DNA of 64,000 nucleotides from Thermodesulfomicrobium sp. WS (GCF_027925145.1 NZ_AP027130.1:1798001-1862000), one strand, 5' to 3'; counted from the first letter of the stretch, positions 16,585-27,135 are shown. The notes: a model not told the origin generated them from the letters alone. Made by a program: numbers and translations.

Positions 16585-17449
16585 CGTCTCCTTGCTCGGG
16601 GCCGAGCAGATCGAGGGCGCCCTGCGCCGTCTGGGCCACCAGGTGCGACGCTTCGACCCCGAAGGCGGACTGCACGGGATCTTCGACGCCGCACAAGGCC
16701 AGGATTTCGCCTTTCTCAATCTCCACGGCTCCCCCGGCGAAGACGGCCTGGTGCAGGCCCTTCTCGAGACCATCCCGCTTCCCTACCAGGGCGCTGGCCC
16801 TCGTGGTTCGCTGCTCGCCCTGGACAAGGCCGCGGCCAAGGCCGTCTTTGTCCGTGCCGGGCTCGCCACCCCGGCCTGGGAGTTCGTGTCCGCCAACCGG
16901 ATCGCCTCGTGGCACCCCCGGCTGCCCTATCCTTTGGTGCTCAAGCCCAATCGCGGCGGCTCCAGCGTCGGCGTCGCCTTTGTGAACAATGAGGCCGAGC
17001 GCATCACCCAGCTCGCCCGGCCCGAAGTGCTCGGCCAAGACCTCATCGCCGAGGTGTGCATCCACGGAGTGGAACTCACCTGCGGCGTCCTGGAGGGCAA
17101 GACGCTTCCGCCGATCCTCATCCGCCCCAAGGCCGGCAGCTTCTTCGACTACGCGAGCAAATACCTGCCCGGCGCCAGCGACGAAATCTGCCCTGCACCC
17201 GTGGACGCCGCCACCACCCGAAAACTCCAAGAGATGGCTCAAACCGCCCATGAGGCGTTAGGACTTGCCGACTACAGCCGCTCGGATTTCCTCATGGATG
17301 GCGCAGGGAAACTCTGGATCCTCGAAACCAACACCCTGCCGGGCATGACCGCCACGAGCCTTTTGCCCCAAGAGGCCGCGGCTGTGGGGCTTTCCTTCGA
17401 AGACCTGCTTGCCGAACTCATCCGTCTGGGGATGCGCAAGCATTCATGA
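16541..17449 (+). CDS. ddl: D-alanine--D-alanine ligase
   Basis: Ddl joins two D-alanines for the peptidoglycan peptide. The 302-residue ATP-grasp protein has [14 protein letters not shown] at the N-terminus, [45 protein letters not shown], and the C-terminal [26 protein letters not shown] that holds the metal ligands. These are diagnostic. The start lies inside the HD gene; the stop overlaps the waaA ATG as ATGA. Confidence 0.93.
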   Translation: MNILLIAGGWSPERDVSLLGAEQIEGALRRLGHQVRRFDPEGGLHGIFDAAQGQDFAFLNLHGSPGEDGLVQALLETIPLPYQGAGPRGSLLALDKAAAKAVFVRAGLATPAWEFVSANRIASWHPRLPYPLVLKPNRGGSSVGVAFVNNEAERITQLARPEVLGQDLIAEVCIHGVELTCGVLEGKTLPPILIRPKAGSFFDYASKYLPGASDEICPAPVDAATTRKLQEMAQTAHEALGLADYSRSDFLMDGAGKLWILETNTLPGMTATSLLPQEAAAVGLSFEDLLAELIRLGMRKHS

Positions 17450-18669
17450 ACCGCCTCTACGCCCTGCTTGCCACCCTCGCCGCGCCCGCCCTGCTGCACC
17501 CACGCCTGCGCGCAGGCGCAGCCGAGCGACTCATGCGCACCACGGCGCCCCGTTGCCAACTCTGGATCCAAGCCGCCTCCGCCGGCGAATGCCGGCTGGT
17601 GGCCCCGCTTTTGGCAGCGCTCCCCACGCCCCTCAGTATCCTTGCCACCGCCACCACCACCCAAGGCCGGGACTTTCTCGCCTCCTGCGCCCCCCAGGCG
17701 GCAGTGCGAGAGATTACCCTGCACGTACGGCACCAGCCTTGGGACCACCCCGCACTGGTGGGGCGCCTGCTGGACCAGGCCGCGCCGAAGGCCGTGGTGC
17801 TCCTGGAGACCGAGCTTTGGCCCGGCATCCTTGCGGCCTGTGCCGCGCGCCGCATCCCGGTTACCGTGGCCAGCGCCCGCATGACACGGCGTTCCTTTGC
17901 CCGCTACCTGCGCCTTCGCCCCTGGTTTTCCTCCATGGGGCCCGCGCTGGTCGCCGCCGTGAGCCCCCAGGACGCGGCCCGCTTCGCCGCCCTGTTCCCG
18001 CAGGCGCAGGTGGAGGTGATCCCCAGCCTCAAATTCGCCCTGGCCCTGGACCCCGAGGAAACCCCTCCCGCAGACCTCGCCCAGATGGCGGCGGCCACCA
18101 GTCCGGTCCTGGTGCTGGGCTCCGTGCGCGCCGAAGAAGAGAACATGGTGCTCGCCCTCATCACCCATCTGCGCGCCCTGGCCCCCCAGGCGGGCATCCT
18201 CCTCTTCCCCCGCCACCTGCACCGGATCGCGACCTGGCAAAGACACCTGGAGCGCGCCGGGATCCCCTTTCGGCTGCGCTCGGGAAACCACCCCATCGCC
18301 CCCGGGGAGGTGCTGCTGGGAGACCGCTTCGGCGAACTGCGCGCCGCCTACGCCATGGCCCACCGCGCCTTCGTGGGCGGGACTTTCGTGGGCGGCGGTC
18401 ACAATTTTCTCGAACCCTTGGCCCAAGGCGTGCTCCCCTCCATCGGCCCGCACTGGGAACACTTCGCCTGGGTGGGAAAACCCGTGGTCGATCAATGGGT
18501 GACGGTCACCGCCACCCCTCAGGAAGCCGCCCGGTCGCTGCTGCTCCCGGCGCCGCCGCGACACGCCGTGCGCGCGGCCTTTGCCGCAGCCGTGGCCGCC
18601 CAGGCCGACGGCGCGCGCCATATCGTCCGTCTGCTCACCCCCTTCCTGGAGCCTCTGTCCCAACCATGA
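17446..18669 (+). CDS. waaA: 3-deoxy-D-manno-octulosonic acid transferase (KDO transferase)
   Basis: WaaA adds KDO from CMP-KDO to lipid IVA on the inner membrane. The 407-residue protein has an N-terminal hydrophobic segment, [17 protein letters not shown] with the catalytic Glu, [39 protein letters not shown] and a C-terminal [21 protein letters not shown] donor-binding motif. It overlaps both ddl and kdsB by ATGA junctions. Pairing with kdsB, which makes CMP-KDO, indicates a lipid A core module. Confidence 0.93.
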   Translation: MNRLYALLATLAAPALLHPRLRAGAAERLMRTTAPRCQLWIQAASAGECRLVAPLLAALPTPLSILATATTTQGRDFLASCAPQAAVREITLHVRHQPWDHPALVGRLLDQAAPKAVVLLETELWPGILAACAARRIPVTVASARMTRRSFARYLRLRPWFSSMGPALVAAVSPQDAARFAALFPQAQVEVIPSLKFALALDPEETPPADLAQMAAATSPVLVLGSVRAEEENMVLALITHLRALAPQAGILLFPRHLHRIATWQRHLERAGIPFRLRSGNHPIAPGEVLLGDRFGELRAAYAMAHRAFVGGTFVGGGHNFLEPLAQGVLPSIGPHWEHFAWVGKPVVDQWVTVTATPQEAARSLLLPAPPRHAVRAAFAAAVAAQADGARHIVRLLTPFLEPLSQP

Positions 18670-19397
18670 ACGTCCTTGCCATCATCCCCGCCCGCTACGC
18701 CAGTTCCCGCTTTCCCGGAAAGCCCCTGGCGCCCATCCTCGGCAAACCCATGTTCTGGCACGTGGCCACCAGGGCCGCGGCAAGCCCTGCGGTCGGGCGC
18801 GTGGTGCTCGCCACGGACGACGCACGCATCGAGGCCGCAGCCCGCGACCTCGGGGTGGCCGTGGTGCGCACCCGGCCCGATCACCCCAGCGGCTCTGACC
18901 GGGTGTTGGAAGCCGCCCGCATCCTCAAGGCCACGCCGGACACCGTCGTGCTCAACGTCCAAGGCGACGAACCCCTGCTCCACCCGGAGATGCTCGACGC
19001 CCTGGTGGCGCCCTTTGCCCGCCCCGAGGTGGGCATCACCACCTTGGCGCGGCCCATCAGCGCCCATGAGGCCACACGGCCGGACACCGTGAAAGTGGTA
19101 CGCGCCACCGACGGCCGGGCGCTGTATTTCTCCCGCGCCCCTATCCCGTACGGCCGCGATGCGCAGCCCCAATACCTCGGACACATCGGTCTCTACGGGT
19201 TCCGGCTGCCGCTTCTTGAAAAGTTTGCTAAACTGGGTCAAAGTCCCTTGGAACGCATGGAGTGCCTGGAGCAGTTGCGCCTTTTGGAGGCCGGCATTCC
19301 CATCCACGTGGCCATCACGCCCCACATGAGTTTTGGGGTGGACCGGCCGGAAGACATCGACACCGTAACCCGCATCCTCAACGAGCAGGCATCATGA
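18666..19397 (+). CDS. kdsB: 3-deoxy-manno-octulosonate cytidylyltransferase
   Basis: KdsB activates KDO with CTP. The 243-residue protein begins [29 protein letters not shown], the nucleotidyltransferase signature. [41 protein letters not shown] and [15 protein letters not shown] follow. The ATG overlaps the waaA stop, and the stop overlaps the carA ATG. A much longer upstream frame exists but is the shadow of waaA; the ATG at 18666 gives the normal family length. Confidence 0.96.
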   Translation: MNVLAIIPARYASSRFPGKPLAPILGKPMFWHVATRAAASPAVGRVVLATDDARIEAAARDLGVAVVRTRPDHPSGSDRVLEAARILKATPDTVVLNVQGDEPLLHPEMLDALVAPFARPEVGITTLARPISAHEATRPDTVKVVRATDGRALYFSRAPIPYGRDAQPQYLGHIGLYGFRLPLLEKFAKLGQSPLERMECLEQLRLLEAGIPIHVAITPHMSFGVDRPEDIDTVTRILNEQAS

Positions 19398-20527
19398 AAG
19401 CTCTCCTTGCCCTGGAAGACGGCACCCTGTTCCCCGGCACCTCGTTCACCGGACCGGGGGAAACCGGTGGGGAAGTCATCTTCAACACCGGCATGACCGG
19501 ATATCAGGAAATCCTCACGGACCCATCCTATTTTGGCCAGATGGTGTGCATGACGTACCCGCACATCGGCAACTACGGCATCAATCCCGAAGACGTGGAG
19601 TCCGGCCGCATCCACTGCGCGGCGCTCATCGTGCGCGAGTGCTGCCCGGTGCCCTCCAATTGGCGGGCCACGGAAAGTCTGCCCCAATATCTCTCCCGCC
19701 ACGGGGTCATGGGGCTGGAGGGGATCGACACCCGGGCCCTTACCCGGCACCTGCGTATCCACGGCGCCATGCGCGGCATCATCTCCACGGCGGTGGACGA
19801 TCCCGCGGCCCTGGTGGCCAAGGCCCGCAGCCTTCCTTCCATGGAAGGGGCAGGGCTTGCGGACCATGTCGCCCCCAAGGCGCCGTACCACTGGACACCG
19901 CAGGGCCCCGTCCCGGCCCCGCAAAGCCAAGACGGCCTGCCCTGCTGGCCCGAGGGCGGACGCTTCCGGGTGGTGGTCTACGACTACGGCGTCAAGTGGA
20001 ACATCCTGCGCCTCATGGCGGCGCACGGTATCGCCATCATCGGCGTGCCGCCACGCTTCCCCGCCGAGGCCGTGCGACGGCTCTCTCCCCACGGCGTGTT
20101 CCTCTCCAACGGCCCCGGCGACCCCGCGGCCCTCACGCAGGAGATCGCCATCATCCGCCAACTCTGCGACGAATTCCCCGTGGCCGGCATCTGCCTAGGA
20201 CACCAGCTCTTGGGCCTGGCCTTGGGCGGCCGCAGCTTCAAGCTCAAGTTCGGCCACCACGGCGTGAACCACCCGGTACAAAACCTCGCCACCGGCAAGA
20301 TCGACATCTCCTCCCAGAATCACGGTTTTTGTGTGGACATCTCGGGCCTGGACGATCTGGAAAAGACGCATATCAACCTCAACGACAAGACCCTGGAAGG
20401 CTTCCGCCACCGGAAAAAACCCATCTTCTGCGTGCAGCATCATCCGGAAGCCGGCCCTGGCCCCCATGACTGCCAGGCCTTCTTCCCGCGCTTTGCCCGG
20501 ATGCTGGAAACCGGCGCCCCGGTCTAA
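19394..20527 (+). CDS. carA: carbamoyl-phosphate synthase small subunit
   Basis: CarA hydrolyses glutamine and passes ammonia to CarB for carbamoyl phosphate, used for pyrimidines and arginine. The 377-residue protein has [33 protein letters not shown], the glutaminase segment [17 protein letters not shown] with the nucleophilic Cys, NHGFCVD and [12 protein letters not shown]. It overlaps kdsB by an ATGA junction. carB is not in the window, so its product must act with a subunit encoded elsewhere. Confidence 0.95.
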   Translation: MKALLALEDGTLFPGTSFTGPGETGGEVIFNTGMTGYQEILTDPSYFGQMVCMTYPHIGNYGINPEDVESGRIHCAALIVRECCPVPSNWRATESLPQYLSRHGVMGLEGIDTRALTRHLRIHGAMRGIISTAVDDPAALVAKARSLPSMEGAGLADHVAPKAPYHWTPQGPVPAPQSQDGLPCWPEGGRFRVVVYDYGVKWNILRLMAAHGIAIIGVPPRFPAEAVRRLSPHGVFLSNGPGDPAALTQEIAIIRQLCDEFPVAGICLGHQLLGLALGGRSFKLKFGHHGVNHPVQNLATGKIDISSQNHGFCVDISGLDDLEKTHINLNDKTLEGFRHRKKPIFCVQHHPEAGPGPHDCQAFFPRFARMLETGAPV

Positions 20528-20544
20528 ACGCCAAGGAGACACCC

Positions 20545-21351
20545 ATGTCCGCCGAAGTGCTCAAAGCCAAGAAACAGCTCAACGATGTCTACGGCCTGCT
20601 CAAACAGGGCAAGCTCTTGTCGGCGGTACGCAACCTCCTGGAGGCCACGCAGTTCGTGCTCCGGGCCCAGCTGCTCAAACACGAATTCAAGGCCTTCCAA
20701 GAATCGCTGGACAAGGCGGCCTATTTCCTCGCCAACGACCAGGGCCTCAAAAAGATCTATCCCCTGCAGATCCCCTACAAACCCGGCATGGAAAAGGAAC
20801 TGGCCCAGAGTCTCACCGAGCTCTACAGCTTCCTCCAGGAAAACTTCCAGGAGGAGCTTCAAGTGAGCATGCAGTCCCTGGAGGCCAAACGTCAGGAGCT
20901 CTGGGCCAAGCTGGAGGCGGCCGCCGCCGCGGGCAACAGCGCCGAGGCTGAACGCGCCGCGCGCAAAGTCATCGAAACCGCGCCCGAGGATACGGACCTC
21001 AAAGAGGCCATCGCGGACCTCTTTTTGGAGCATGGTCTGCTGGATCTGGCCATTGCCATGCTCAAGGAGGCCCACGCCCAAAACCCCGAGTCCGCCCATA
21101 TCTTCAACAAATTGGCCATGACGCTGCGCAAGGCCGGACACCTGGAAGAGGCGGAACAGTGCTATCTCCACGCCCTGGAGCGCGCGCCCAAGGACGAATA
21201 CCTCCACTTCAACCTCGGCCGGGTGTACCTGGACATGCGCCAATGGAAACGGGCCATGGAGTGTGCGGACAAGGCCATCGCCCTCAACGCGGATTTTGAC
21301 GAAGCCCGCAAGATGCGCCTTTATGCGCACAAGCAGATGCAGCGCGCCTAA
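20545..21351 (+). CDS. tetratricopeptide-repeat protein
   Basis: The 268-residue soluble protein has an N-terminal helical region of about 120 residues that I do not recognise. A central coiled stretch (about 118-145) and three or so TPR units follow (about 155-265), with patterns such as AIAMLKEAHAQNPESAHIFNKLAMTLRKAGHLEEAEQCYLHALERAP. TPRs mediate protein contacts; the partner is unknown. AAGGAG precedes the ATG. It follows carA by 17 bases and precedes the oxidoreductase pair. Confidence 0.8.
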   Translation: MSAEVLKAKKQLNDVYGLLKQGKLLSAVRNLLEATQFVLRAQLLKHEFKAFQESLDKAAYFLANDQGLKKIYPLQIPYKPGMEKELAQSLTELYSFLQENFQEELQVSMQSLEAKRQELWAKLEAAAAAGNSAEAERAARKVIETAPEDTDLKEAIADLFLEHGLLDLAIAMLKEAHAQNPESAHIFNKLAMTLRKAGHLEEAEQCYLHALERAPKDEYLHFNLGRVYLDMRQWKRAMECADKAIALNADFDEARKMRLYAHKQMQRA

Positions 21352-21379
21352 CTCCCGCAGACGTACGCACGAGGCCGAT

Positions 21380-22441
21380 ATGAACTTCAATTTCCTCTGC
21401 AAAGAACCCGCTCCGCCCAACGGCCGCAGCGTGGGCATCGTGGGCGCCGGGCCCTCGGGGCTCGCCGCGGCAGGCTATCTTTCCTGTCTGGGCTACCAGG
21501 TGACCGTCTACGACAAGCTCCCCAAACCCGGGGGGCTCATGCGCTTCGGCATCCCCGGACATCGCATCCCCAAAGAGCGCATCGAGGCGGGTATCCGCCA
21601 CATGGAACGCCAATTTGGCGTGATCTTCCAAAGCCATACCAAGATCTGCTGTTCCGCCCCCCTCTTCGAGGAAGAAGGCGACCACTTCTGCCGGGAGGTG
21701 CTCGGCCTTGGAGACATCGTCAAACGCCACGACGCCAGCATCATCTGCACCGGCGCCTGGAAATCGCGCAAACTCGGCATCCCTGGCGAAGACCTGCCGG
21801 GAGTCTACTCCGGCCTGGAATTCCTCTTTCCCATCCGTGCCGCCCACTACTGCGCCCCCCATGCCAAGCCCGTGGAAGTCGCCGGCAAGGTGGTGGCGGT
21901 CATCGGCGCCGGACATTCGGCGGTGGACGTGGCCCATAGCGCCCTGCGGCTGGGGGCGGCCACGGTGTATCATCTCTACCGCCGCACCGCCCAAGAGGCC
22001 CCGTGCGGCTCCTTCGAGATCGAGCGCCTCCAGTCTCTGGGAGTCGTCTGGCACGAGCGGGTCACCCCGGTGCGCATCCTCGGCGAAGCCCACGTGGAAG
22101 GCATCGAACTCAGCCATCCGGAGCACGGCACCATCACCCTGGCTGCAGATATCGTGGTCACCGCCATCGGCGAAATCGCCACCCCGCCCTTTGCCCGGGA
22201 ACTGGGCCTGGAAAACGTCCGCAAGGGCGAGGTGCGGTGGCTGCATATGACGGATATCGAAAATGTCTTCGTGGCCGGAGACGCCCTCACCGGCCCCAGC
22301 AAGATCGGCAAAGCGATCTACAGCGGCCTCAAGGCGGCCCGGTCCCTGGCCAATTGGCTGGACCTCAAGGCCCAGGACCGTCTTGACGCGTACGCCTACG
22401 ACGACCTCATGACCAAAGACGAACGCACGAGGCGCGCATGA
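21380..22441 (+). CDS. FAD-dependent NAD(P) oxidoreductase, glutamate synthase small-subunit-like
   Basis: The 353-residue protein has an FAD-binding GIVGAGPSGLAAAGYLSCLGYQVTVYDKLPKPGGLMRFGIP near the N-terminus. A second Rossmann motif VAVIGAGHSAVDVAHSALRLGAATV suits NAD(P)H. VFVAGDALTGPSKIGKAIYSG near the end completes the flavin site. It resembles the beta subunit of glutamate synthase without its N-terminal Fe-S domain. The Fe-S domain appears as the next gene, whose ATG overlaps this stop, so the two probably form a two-subunit NAD(P)H/ferredoxin-type oxidoreductase. The electron partner is unknown. GAGG lies upstream of the ATG at 21380. Confidence 0.85.
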   Translation: MNFNFLCKEPAPPNGRSVGIVGAGPSGLAAAGYLSCLGYQVTVYDKLPKPGGLMRFGIPGHRIPKERIEAGIRHMERQFGVIFQSHTKICCSAPLFEEEGDHFCREVLGLGDIVKRHDASIICTGAWKSRKLGIPGEDLPGVYSGLEFLFPIRAAHYCAPHAKPVEVAGKVVAVIGAGHSAVDVAHSALRLGAATVYHLYRRTAQEAPCGSFEIERLQSLGVVWHERVTPVRILGEAHVEGIELSHPEHGTITLAADIVVTAIGEIATPPFARELGLENVRKGEVRWLHMTDIENVFVAGDALTGPSKIGKAIYSGLKAARSLANWLDLKAQDRLDAYAYDDLMTKDERTRRA

Positions 22442-22941
22442 GCTCTGGACGCAAAGTCCTCTACGTGGACTACAGTAAATGCATCGGCTGCGAAACGTGT
22501 GAATATGTATGCAAATTCGTGCATGACGTGCCGCGCATCCAGATGACCCGCACCGTCGACGGGGTGATGGTCCCCCTGTATTGCCACCACTGCGAAGAAC
22601 CCAAATGCATGCGGGCATGCAAACGAGGGGCCATTGTCCAGGATCACGATGGGGCCGTCATCCACCAATACCTACTGTGCCGCGGGTGTGAAAGCCGCAG
22701 TTGCATCCTCGCGTGCCCGTATGGCGCCATGCTGGAGACGGACAAAGGGGTGATGATCGCCAAGTGCGACCTGTGCGCCAGCCGGCGACAGCTGGGCATG
22801 AATCCGGCCTGCGCCGAGATGTGCCCCTGCGGCGCCATCCAATACGTGGATGAGGCAGATCTCGCCGCCCTCAAGACCGAAGAGGCGGAGCTGGCCGAGG
22901 CCCGGGTGCTCCGCCACATCCGCAAACCCCACAAAGACTGA
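22438..22941 (+). CDS. 4Fe-4S ferredoxin-type electron-transfer subunit (HycB/CooF-like)
   Basis: The 167-residue protein has four cysteine groups. The first is CIGCETCEYVCK, the second CHHCEEPKCMRAC, the third CRGCESRSCILACPYGA, and the fourth CDLCASRR with CAEMCPCGA. This is the pattern of multi-cluster ferredoxins that serve as small subunits of hydrogenases, CO dehydrogenases and formate dehydrogenases. Here it overlaps the FAD oxidoreductase gene and is probably its electron-transfer partner. There is no Tat or Sec signal, so it is cytoplasmic. Confidence 0.88.
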   Translation: MSSGRKVLYVDYSKCIGCETCEYVCKFVHDVPRIQMTRTVDGVMVPLYCHHCEEPKCMRACKRGAIVQDHDGAVIHQYLLCRGCESRSCILACPYGAMLETDKGVMIAKCDLCASRRQLGMNPACAEMCPCGAIQYVDEADLAALKTEEAELAEARVLRHIRKPHKD

Positions 22942-22944
22942 ACC

Positions 22945-23607
22945 TCAGGCCAGCGCCAATGTCGCAAGGGCATTGACGGCGCTGGCCGCCAAGGGGGAGC
23001 CGCCTTTGCGCCCCCGCAGCACGATGCTCGGCACCGTGGGGCAGCACGCCAAGAAAAACTCTTTGGACTCCGAGGCGTTGACAAAGCCCACCGGCATGGC
23101 CACCACCAGCCTGGGCGGCCGCGCCCCGGCCAGCAGGTGCTCGGTAAGGCGCACCAAGGCCGTAGGGGCGTTGCCGATGACGATGATGTCCGCGCCCCCG
23201 TCTTCCATCAGGAGGTCCATGGCTGCGGCGGTCTGCGTCAGACCCTCGCGCCGCGCCCGTTGAGCGACACGTGCGTCCCCCAAGAGGCACTCCACCGTGG
23301 CCCCCAGGGGCTGCAAACGACGCATGGGAATGCCCATGCGGGCCATATGGGTGTCCGTGACAATACGCGCTCCAGCACGCAGGGCCGCCACCCCCTCGGC
23401 CACGGCGCGGGGATGAAACGCCAACGCGTTCACGATATCCAGGTCCGCACAGGCATGCACCACCCGTCGGGCCACCACCCACTCCGGGCCCGCAAAAGGC
23501 TTGGGATCCCCCACTTCGGCGTCGATGCGCGCCATGGAAAGGGGTTCGATGTCTTCCGGGGTCACGGCGGTCAGGAGCTCCCGGAGGGTTCTGCAGTCTT
23601 GTAACAT
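22945..23607 (-). CDS. cbiC: precorrin-8X / cobalt-precorrin-8 methylmutase
   Basis: CbiC/CobH moves the methyl group from C-11 to C-12 in corrin synthesis. The 220-residue protein has RRVVHACADLDIVNALAFHP with the catalytic His, GARIVTDTHMARMGIP, DIIVIGNAPTALVRL and VAMPVGFVNASESKEFF, all family hallmarks. Sulfate reducers normally use the anaerobic (Cbi) pathway, hence the symbol. It diverges from the nitrilase-like gene and ends 3 bases from the ferredoxin gene stop. Confidence 0.93.
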   Translation of the reverse strand: MLQDCRTLRELLTAVTPEDIEPLSMARIDAEVGDPKPFAGPEWVVARRVVHACADLDIVNALAFHPRAVAEGVAALRAGARIVTDTHMARMGIPMRRLQPLGATVECLLGDARVAQRARREGLTQTAAAMDLLMEDGGADIIVIGNAPTALVRLTEHLLAGARPPRLVVAMPVGFVNASESKEFFLACCPTVPSIVLRGRKGGSPLAASAVNALATLALA

Positions 23608-23615
23608 GATTTTCT

Positions 23616-23645
23616 CTTGAATTGTGCGATAGTTCTCAATAAGAA
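23616..23645 (+). promoter_or_regulatory. promoter with the shared AT-rich element upstream of the nitrilase-like gene
   Basis: TTGAAT (23618-23623) is followed after 16 bases by ATAAGA. The last 15 bases, AGTTCTCAATAAGAA (23631-23645), are identical to 3747-3761. The element ends 38 bases before the chosen GTG. In both places CTTGA lies 10-11 bases upstream of the 15-mer, so the promoter layout as well as the motif is conserved. This lies in the divergent gap next to cbiC. Confidence 0.5.
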
Positions 23646-23683
23646 GCCTCCCGTTGTCCCGGATCTCCAGCCCAAGGATACTC

Positions 23684-24388
23684 GTGCATATCGGTCTGGC
23701 ATCACTTCCCTTGGATCACGGCAGCAGCGACATTCTCGATACGGTACACGCCGTGGTGCGGCAAGCGAGCAACCTCGGGGTCGGCGTGCTCTGCTTCTCT
23801 TCCCGCTCCATCACCACCCCGCAAGACCCGACCCCGCTCCTCCACGATGCCGCGCGCCTGGCCCACGACTGCAGCCTCGCGCTGCTGCTGCCGGTCCTCG
23901 ATACCGCCTCCGGCCAAGAGTCCGTGGCCGTGATCGACGCCTCCGGCACCATCCTGGCGGTATACCAGCCTGGGGTTTCCCACTGCTACCCGGCCTTCGA
24001 ACTCGCCGGACGCTGTTTTGGTCTGGTGGTGGGGGACACCCTCTGGACCCGCGGCGACTGCCTGCGGCCTCTGGTGCGCCACGGGGCCCAGCTCATCTTC
24101 CACGCCCATGCCACGGTGCTCGACGGAGACGGCATCCCGCCGCGCACCTGGTGCGACCCGGATGCCTCGTTCCACGAAAAGGCCCTCATCTGCCGCAGCG
24201 CCGAAGCCAAGATCCCCATCGCCAGTGTCGGACCTGCCCACCCCTGCCAGGCGGCAGCCACCTGCGTGGTAGCACCGGACGGCAGTTGCCTCTGCCATCA
24301 GCCGTACAGCCAGCCCGGGCTGCTCACCCATCACTGGGAAAGCCCGGCGAGCGATTTTGCCTGCCTGTCCTCGTCCTCGATGCCGTAG
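23684..24388 (+). CDS. nitrilase-superfamily-like protein lacking catalytic residues
   Basis: The 234-residue protein follows the nitrilase fold pattern (an [11 protein letters not shown]...[17 protein letters not shown], then [33 protein letters not shown]). The Glu, Lys and Cys of the family's catalytic triad are not at their expected places: the 'PE' strand reads CFSSRS, the Lys segment reads YQPGVSH, and the Cys position reads VGDTLW. It may bind rather than hydrolyse a ligand. The GTG at 23684 has AAGGA five bases upstream; a TTG further up lacks a ribosome site. The 3' end overlaps the converging response regulator by 58 bases. Confidence 0.6.
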   Translation: MHIGLASLPLDHGSSDILDTVHAVVRQASNLGVGVLCFSSRSITTPQDPTPLLHDAARLAHDCSLALLLPVLDTASGQESVAVIDASGTILAVYQPGVSHCYPAFELAGRCFGLVVGDTLWTRGDCLRPLVRHGAQLIFHAHATVLDGDGIPPRTWCDPDASFHEKALICRSAEAKIPIASVGPAHPCQAAATCVVAPDGSCLCHQPYSQPGLLTHHWESPASDFACLSSSSMP

Positions 24389-25725
24389 CGCCGCATCTTG
24401 GCCCGCAGCGTCACCCGGGTGATCCCCAGGATGCGCGCCGCCTGGCTCTTGTTGCCCCCGGTCTCGCGGAGCACCTCGAGGATGCGCTCCCGCTCGGCAT
24501 CTTCCAGACTTCCAGGACTGCCCGCCCCCTCCTGGGGAGCCCGCTCCACGGCGGAGCGCACGGAAGCAGGCAAGTCCTCCAGATCGATGGTCTCTGCCGG
24601 GCACAGAATCACCGCCCGCTCCACGGCGTTTTGCAGCTCCCGCACATTGCCCGGCCAGTCGTGACGCAGGAGCGCATCCATGGCGCGGGGAGAAAAGGCG
24701 CGGACCGCGCGGTGGTTGCGCTCGGCATAGCGCTGCAAAAAGTGGTGCGCCAACAAGACGATATCCTCACGCCGCGCCCGAAGCGGCGGCACTGCTACGG
24801 TGATGACACTCAGGCGGTAGTACAGGTCCTCCCGAAACCTCCCGGCAGCCACTTCCGCAGCCAGATCCCGGTTGGTGGCCGCGAGGATGCGCACGTCCAC
24901 CCGTGTTATCCGGTCGGAGCCCAAACGCTGCACTTCGCCTTCCTGCACCGCACGCAAGAGTTTGGCCTGCACGGCCAAAGGGAGCTCGCCCATTTCATCG
25001 AGAAAGAGTGTCCCGCCGTGGGCCTTGAGAAAGCGGCCGTCCCGGGGGCGATCTGCGCCGGTAAAGGCCCCTTTTTCGTGGCCAAAGAGCTCGGATTCCA
25101 AAAGCTGCTCCGGAAGGGCCGCGCAATTGACCGTCACCAGCGGCCCTGAAGCCCGCAGGCTCGCCCGGTGGATGGCCCGGGCCACCAATTCCTTCCCCGT
25201 GCCCGACTCCCCGGTGATGAGCACCGTGGCCTCGGTGGGGGCAACGGCATCGATGGTGCGGAAAAGCTCGCGCATGGCCGGCGACGAGCCCACCAGCTCC
25301 GGCTCGCCCGAGGCGCGTTCCACCACCTCGCGCAGGCGCACGTTTTCCAACTTCAAGCGGCCATGATCCACAGCACGGGCGAGAGCAAGGCGCAGATGTT
25401 CAAAATCCAACGGCTTTTGCAGATAATCATACGCCCCCTCGCGCACCGCCTGAATGGCGCTCTCCACCGAGGAGTAGGCAGTCATGATGAGTACCGGCAG
25501 GGCGGGATTGATGGCACGGATGTGGTGCAGGGCAGTGATCCCATCCATCCGGGCCATGCGGATGTCGGTGAGCACCGCATCGAAAGGCTGCGCGCGCACT
25601 TGCTCCACCGCGGCTTCGCCGTCTTCCACGCGCACCACGTCATACCCCCATCCCGAGAGCATCACCTCCAGCATCACCCCATGGGCGTGGTCGTCTTCGA
25701 CGATGAGTATGCGTGCCTTATCCAT
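24331..25725 (-). CDS. sigma-54-dependent response regulator, ZraR-like
   Basis: The 464-residue NtrC-family regulator has an N-terminal receiver (ILIVEDD, phospho-acceptor Asp in [12 protein letters not shown], Lys in YDYLQKPL). The central AAA+ domain has GESGTGKE, the sigma-54 contact loop GAFTGA and [14 protein letters not shown]-terminal Fis-type helix-turn-helix ([25 protein letters not shown]) completes it. It overlaps the upstream kinase gene by 8 bases, forming a two-component pair. Nearby sigma-54 promoters (27112-27128 and 27589-27605) are its likely targets. Confidence 0.93.
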   Translation of the reverse strand: MDKARILIVEDDHAHGVMLEVMLSGWGYDVVRVEDGEAAVEQVRAQPFDAVLTDIRMARMDGITALHHIRAINPALPVLIMTAYSSVESAIQAVREGAYDYLQKPLDFEHLRLALARAVDHGRLKLENVRLREVVERASGEPELVGSSPAMRELFRTIDAVAPTEATVLITGESGTGKELVARAIHRASLRASGPLVTVNCAALPEQLLESELFGHEKGAFTGADRPRDGRFLKAHGGTLFLDEMGELPLAVQAKLLRAVQEGEVQRLGSDRITRVDVRILAATNRDLAAEVAAGRFREDLYYRLSVITVAVPPLRARREDIVLLAHHFLQRYAERNHRAVRAFSPRAMDALLRHDWPGNVRELQNAVERAVILCPAETIDLEDLPASVRSAVERAPQEGAGSPGSLEDAERERILEVLRETGGNKSQAARILGITRVTLRAKMRRYGIEDEDRQAKSLAGLSQ

Positions 25726-27076
25726 CCTGAGCGTCCTCCATGTCTGCCGATCCCGCCGGGATTACCAAACGCACGGTAGTGCCGACCCCAAGCCGCGACT
25801 GCACCTCGATGCGGCCGCCATGGGCCTCCACGATACGGCGGGTGATGGCCAGCCCCAAGCCGGTGCCGGTTCCGCGGGTGGTGAAATAGGGATCGAAGAT
25901 ACGCTCCAGATGCTCTGGAGCAATGCCGTGCCCCGTGTCCTCCACGAGGATCTCCACACCCTCGCGTCCCCCCCGGGCCGAAAGCGTGAGACTTCCGCCA
26001 TCGGGCATGGCATGGATGGCGTTGAGGAGCAGATTGAGCAGCGCCTGCCGAATGCGGTCGGCATCCCAAAAGACAATGATCCCCGAAGGGACGCGCACCT
26101 CCACCGCAATCCCCTGGGAGGCACATTCCGGAGCCACCAGGCGAGCGGCATCGTGGCAGAGTGTCGCAACCTCCTGCTTGGCGCGGACAAGGCGAAACGG
26201 CCGTGCCAGGTCCAAGAGCTCCGAGATACTGCGGTCCATGCGCCCCACTTCGTGCACCACCAAGCGCGCCATGGCGGCCTCGCGGGAGTCTTCGGCAAAG
26301 AGGCCGGCAAAGTAGGTGGCAAAGCCCTTGATGGAGCTCAAGGGGTTGCGGATCTCGTGCGCCACGCCGGCAGCGAGGCTTCCCACCAGGGCGAGCTGCG
26401 CCTGCCGGGCCATGGCTTCCTGCAGGCCACGCACCCGGCGACGCCAAAACACGGAAACCGCGCCCAACACCACCAAAGCACCGCCCGTGAGCACGGCCAC
26501 GGCCCGGGCATGGCGGTCATGACGCCCTGCCTCCAGGTAATCTCGGGCATCCAAGACCACCACGGCCACCCACTGGCCACACCCAGGATCCGTGCATCCC
26601 GACCGTTCTGGAAGCTGGGTCAACGCCCGAGGCAGCGGACGAAAACGCCGATGCACCACAAAGAGTACCGGATCGGTATCCGTGAGGATACGGAACTTGG
26701 GGAATGGCTCCGGGACCAACGAGGCAAAATCGAGCCCTTCGATCACCCGACGACTGCGGGCGCTCACCGCCATGGGACGCAGATTGTGATCGAGCACCGC
26801 CACGGCCTCCACGTCCCGTCGGCCCACCAATTCATCCATAACCCGGCCCAAACCAAAAAGCCCGCCACCGCCATGCCCCATGCGCGCCCCAGCCTCCAGG
26901 ACCCGGATCAAGGTATCTCCTTGACTCATGAGTACCTGGGCGGCGGTTTCCTGCATGCGGCCACTATGCATGACGGCCAGGGCCGAGACCACCACGGCCA
27001 AAACCATGGCCACCACCCAGGCCACCCCAGCCACCTGCTCGGCCATGCGGTGCATCCGGTCCGAAAATATCTCCAC
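25718..27076 (-). CDS. membrane sensor histidine kinase, ZraS-like
   Basis: The 452-residue protein has a first membrane helix (about residues 12-36), a periplasmic sensor of about 150 residues containing a CTDPGC pair, and a second membrane helix (about 200-220). A HisKA domain follows with [23 protein letters not shown] (phospho-His in HEIRN), then a HATPase domain ([27 protein letters not shown]). I chose the GTG at 27076 because AAGGAG lies seven bases upstream and a sigma-54 promoter just before that; a longer frame would overlap mazG. Its product presumably phosphorylates the adjacent regulator in response to a periplasmic metal or envelope signal. Confidence 0.85.
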   Translation of the reverse strand: MEIFSDRMHRMAEQVAGVAWVVAMVLAVVVSALAVMHSGRMQETAAQVLMSQGDTLIRVLEAGARMGHGGGGLFGLGRVMDELVGRRDVEAVAVLDHNLRPMAVSARSRRVIEGLDFASLVPEPFPKFRILTDTDPVLFVVHRRFRPLPRALTQLPERSGCTDPGCGQWVAVVVLDARDYLEAGRHDRHARAVAVLTGGALVVLGAVSVFWRRRVRGLQEAMARQAQLALVGSLAAGVAHEIRNPLSSIKGFATYFAGLFAEDSREAAMARLVVHEVGRMDRSISELLDLARPFRLVRAKQEVATLCHDAARLVAPECASQGIAVEVRVPSGIIVFWDADRIRQALLNLLLNAIHAMPDGGSLTLSARGGREGVEILVEDTGHGIAPEHLERIFDPYFTTRGTGTGLGLAITRRIVEAHGGRIEVQSRLGVGTTVRLVIPAGSADMEDAQDG

Positions 27077-27111
27077 GGAAGATCTCCTTCGTGCGCAGCG
27101 TTGCCGGATCC

Positions 27112-27128
27112 TAGCAAAAAGGCTACCA
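27112..27128 (-). promoter_or_regulatory. sigma-54 promoter for the kinase/regulator operon
   Basis: Read on the minus strand, TGGTAGCCTTTTTGCTA has the invariant GG and GC dinucleotides ten bases apart and matches the -24/-12 consensus (TGGCACG-N4-TTGCW) well. Transcription would begin near 27102, about 26 bases before the GTG at 27076 and just ahead of its ribosome site. This would allow positive autoregulation by the encoded NtrC-type regulator. Confidence 0.65.
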
Positions 27129-27135
27129 CTTGGCC

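Noticed and set aside
17409-19397. Very long frame upstream of kdsB
   Set aside because: The part before 18666 is an Arg/Pro-rich shadow of waaA in another frame; kdsB starts at 18666 with an ATGA overlap and normal length.
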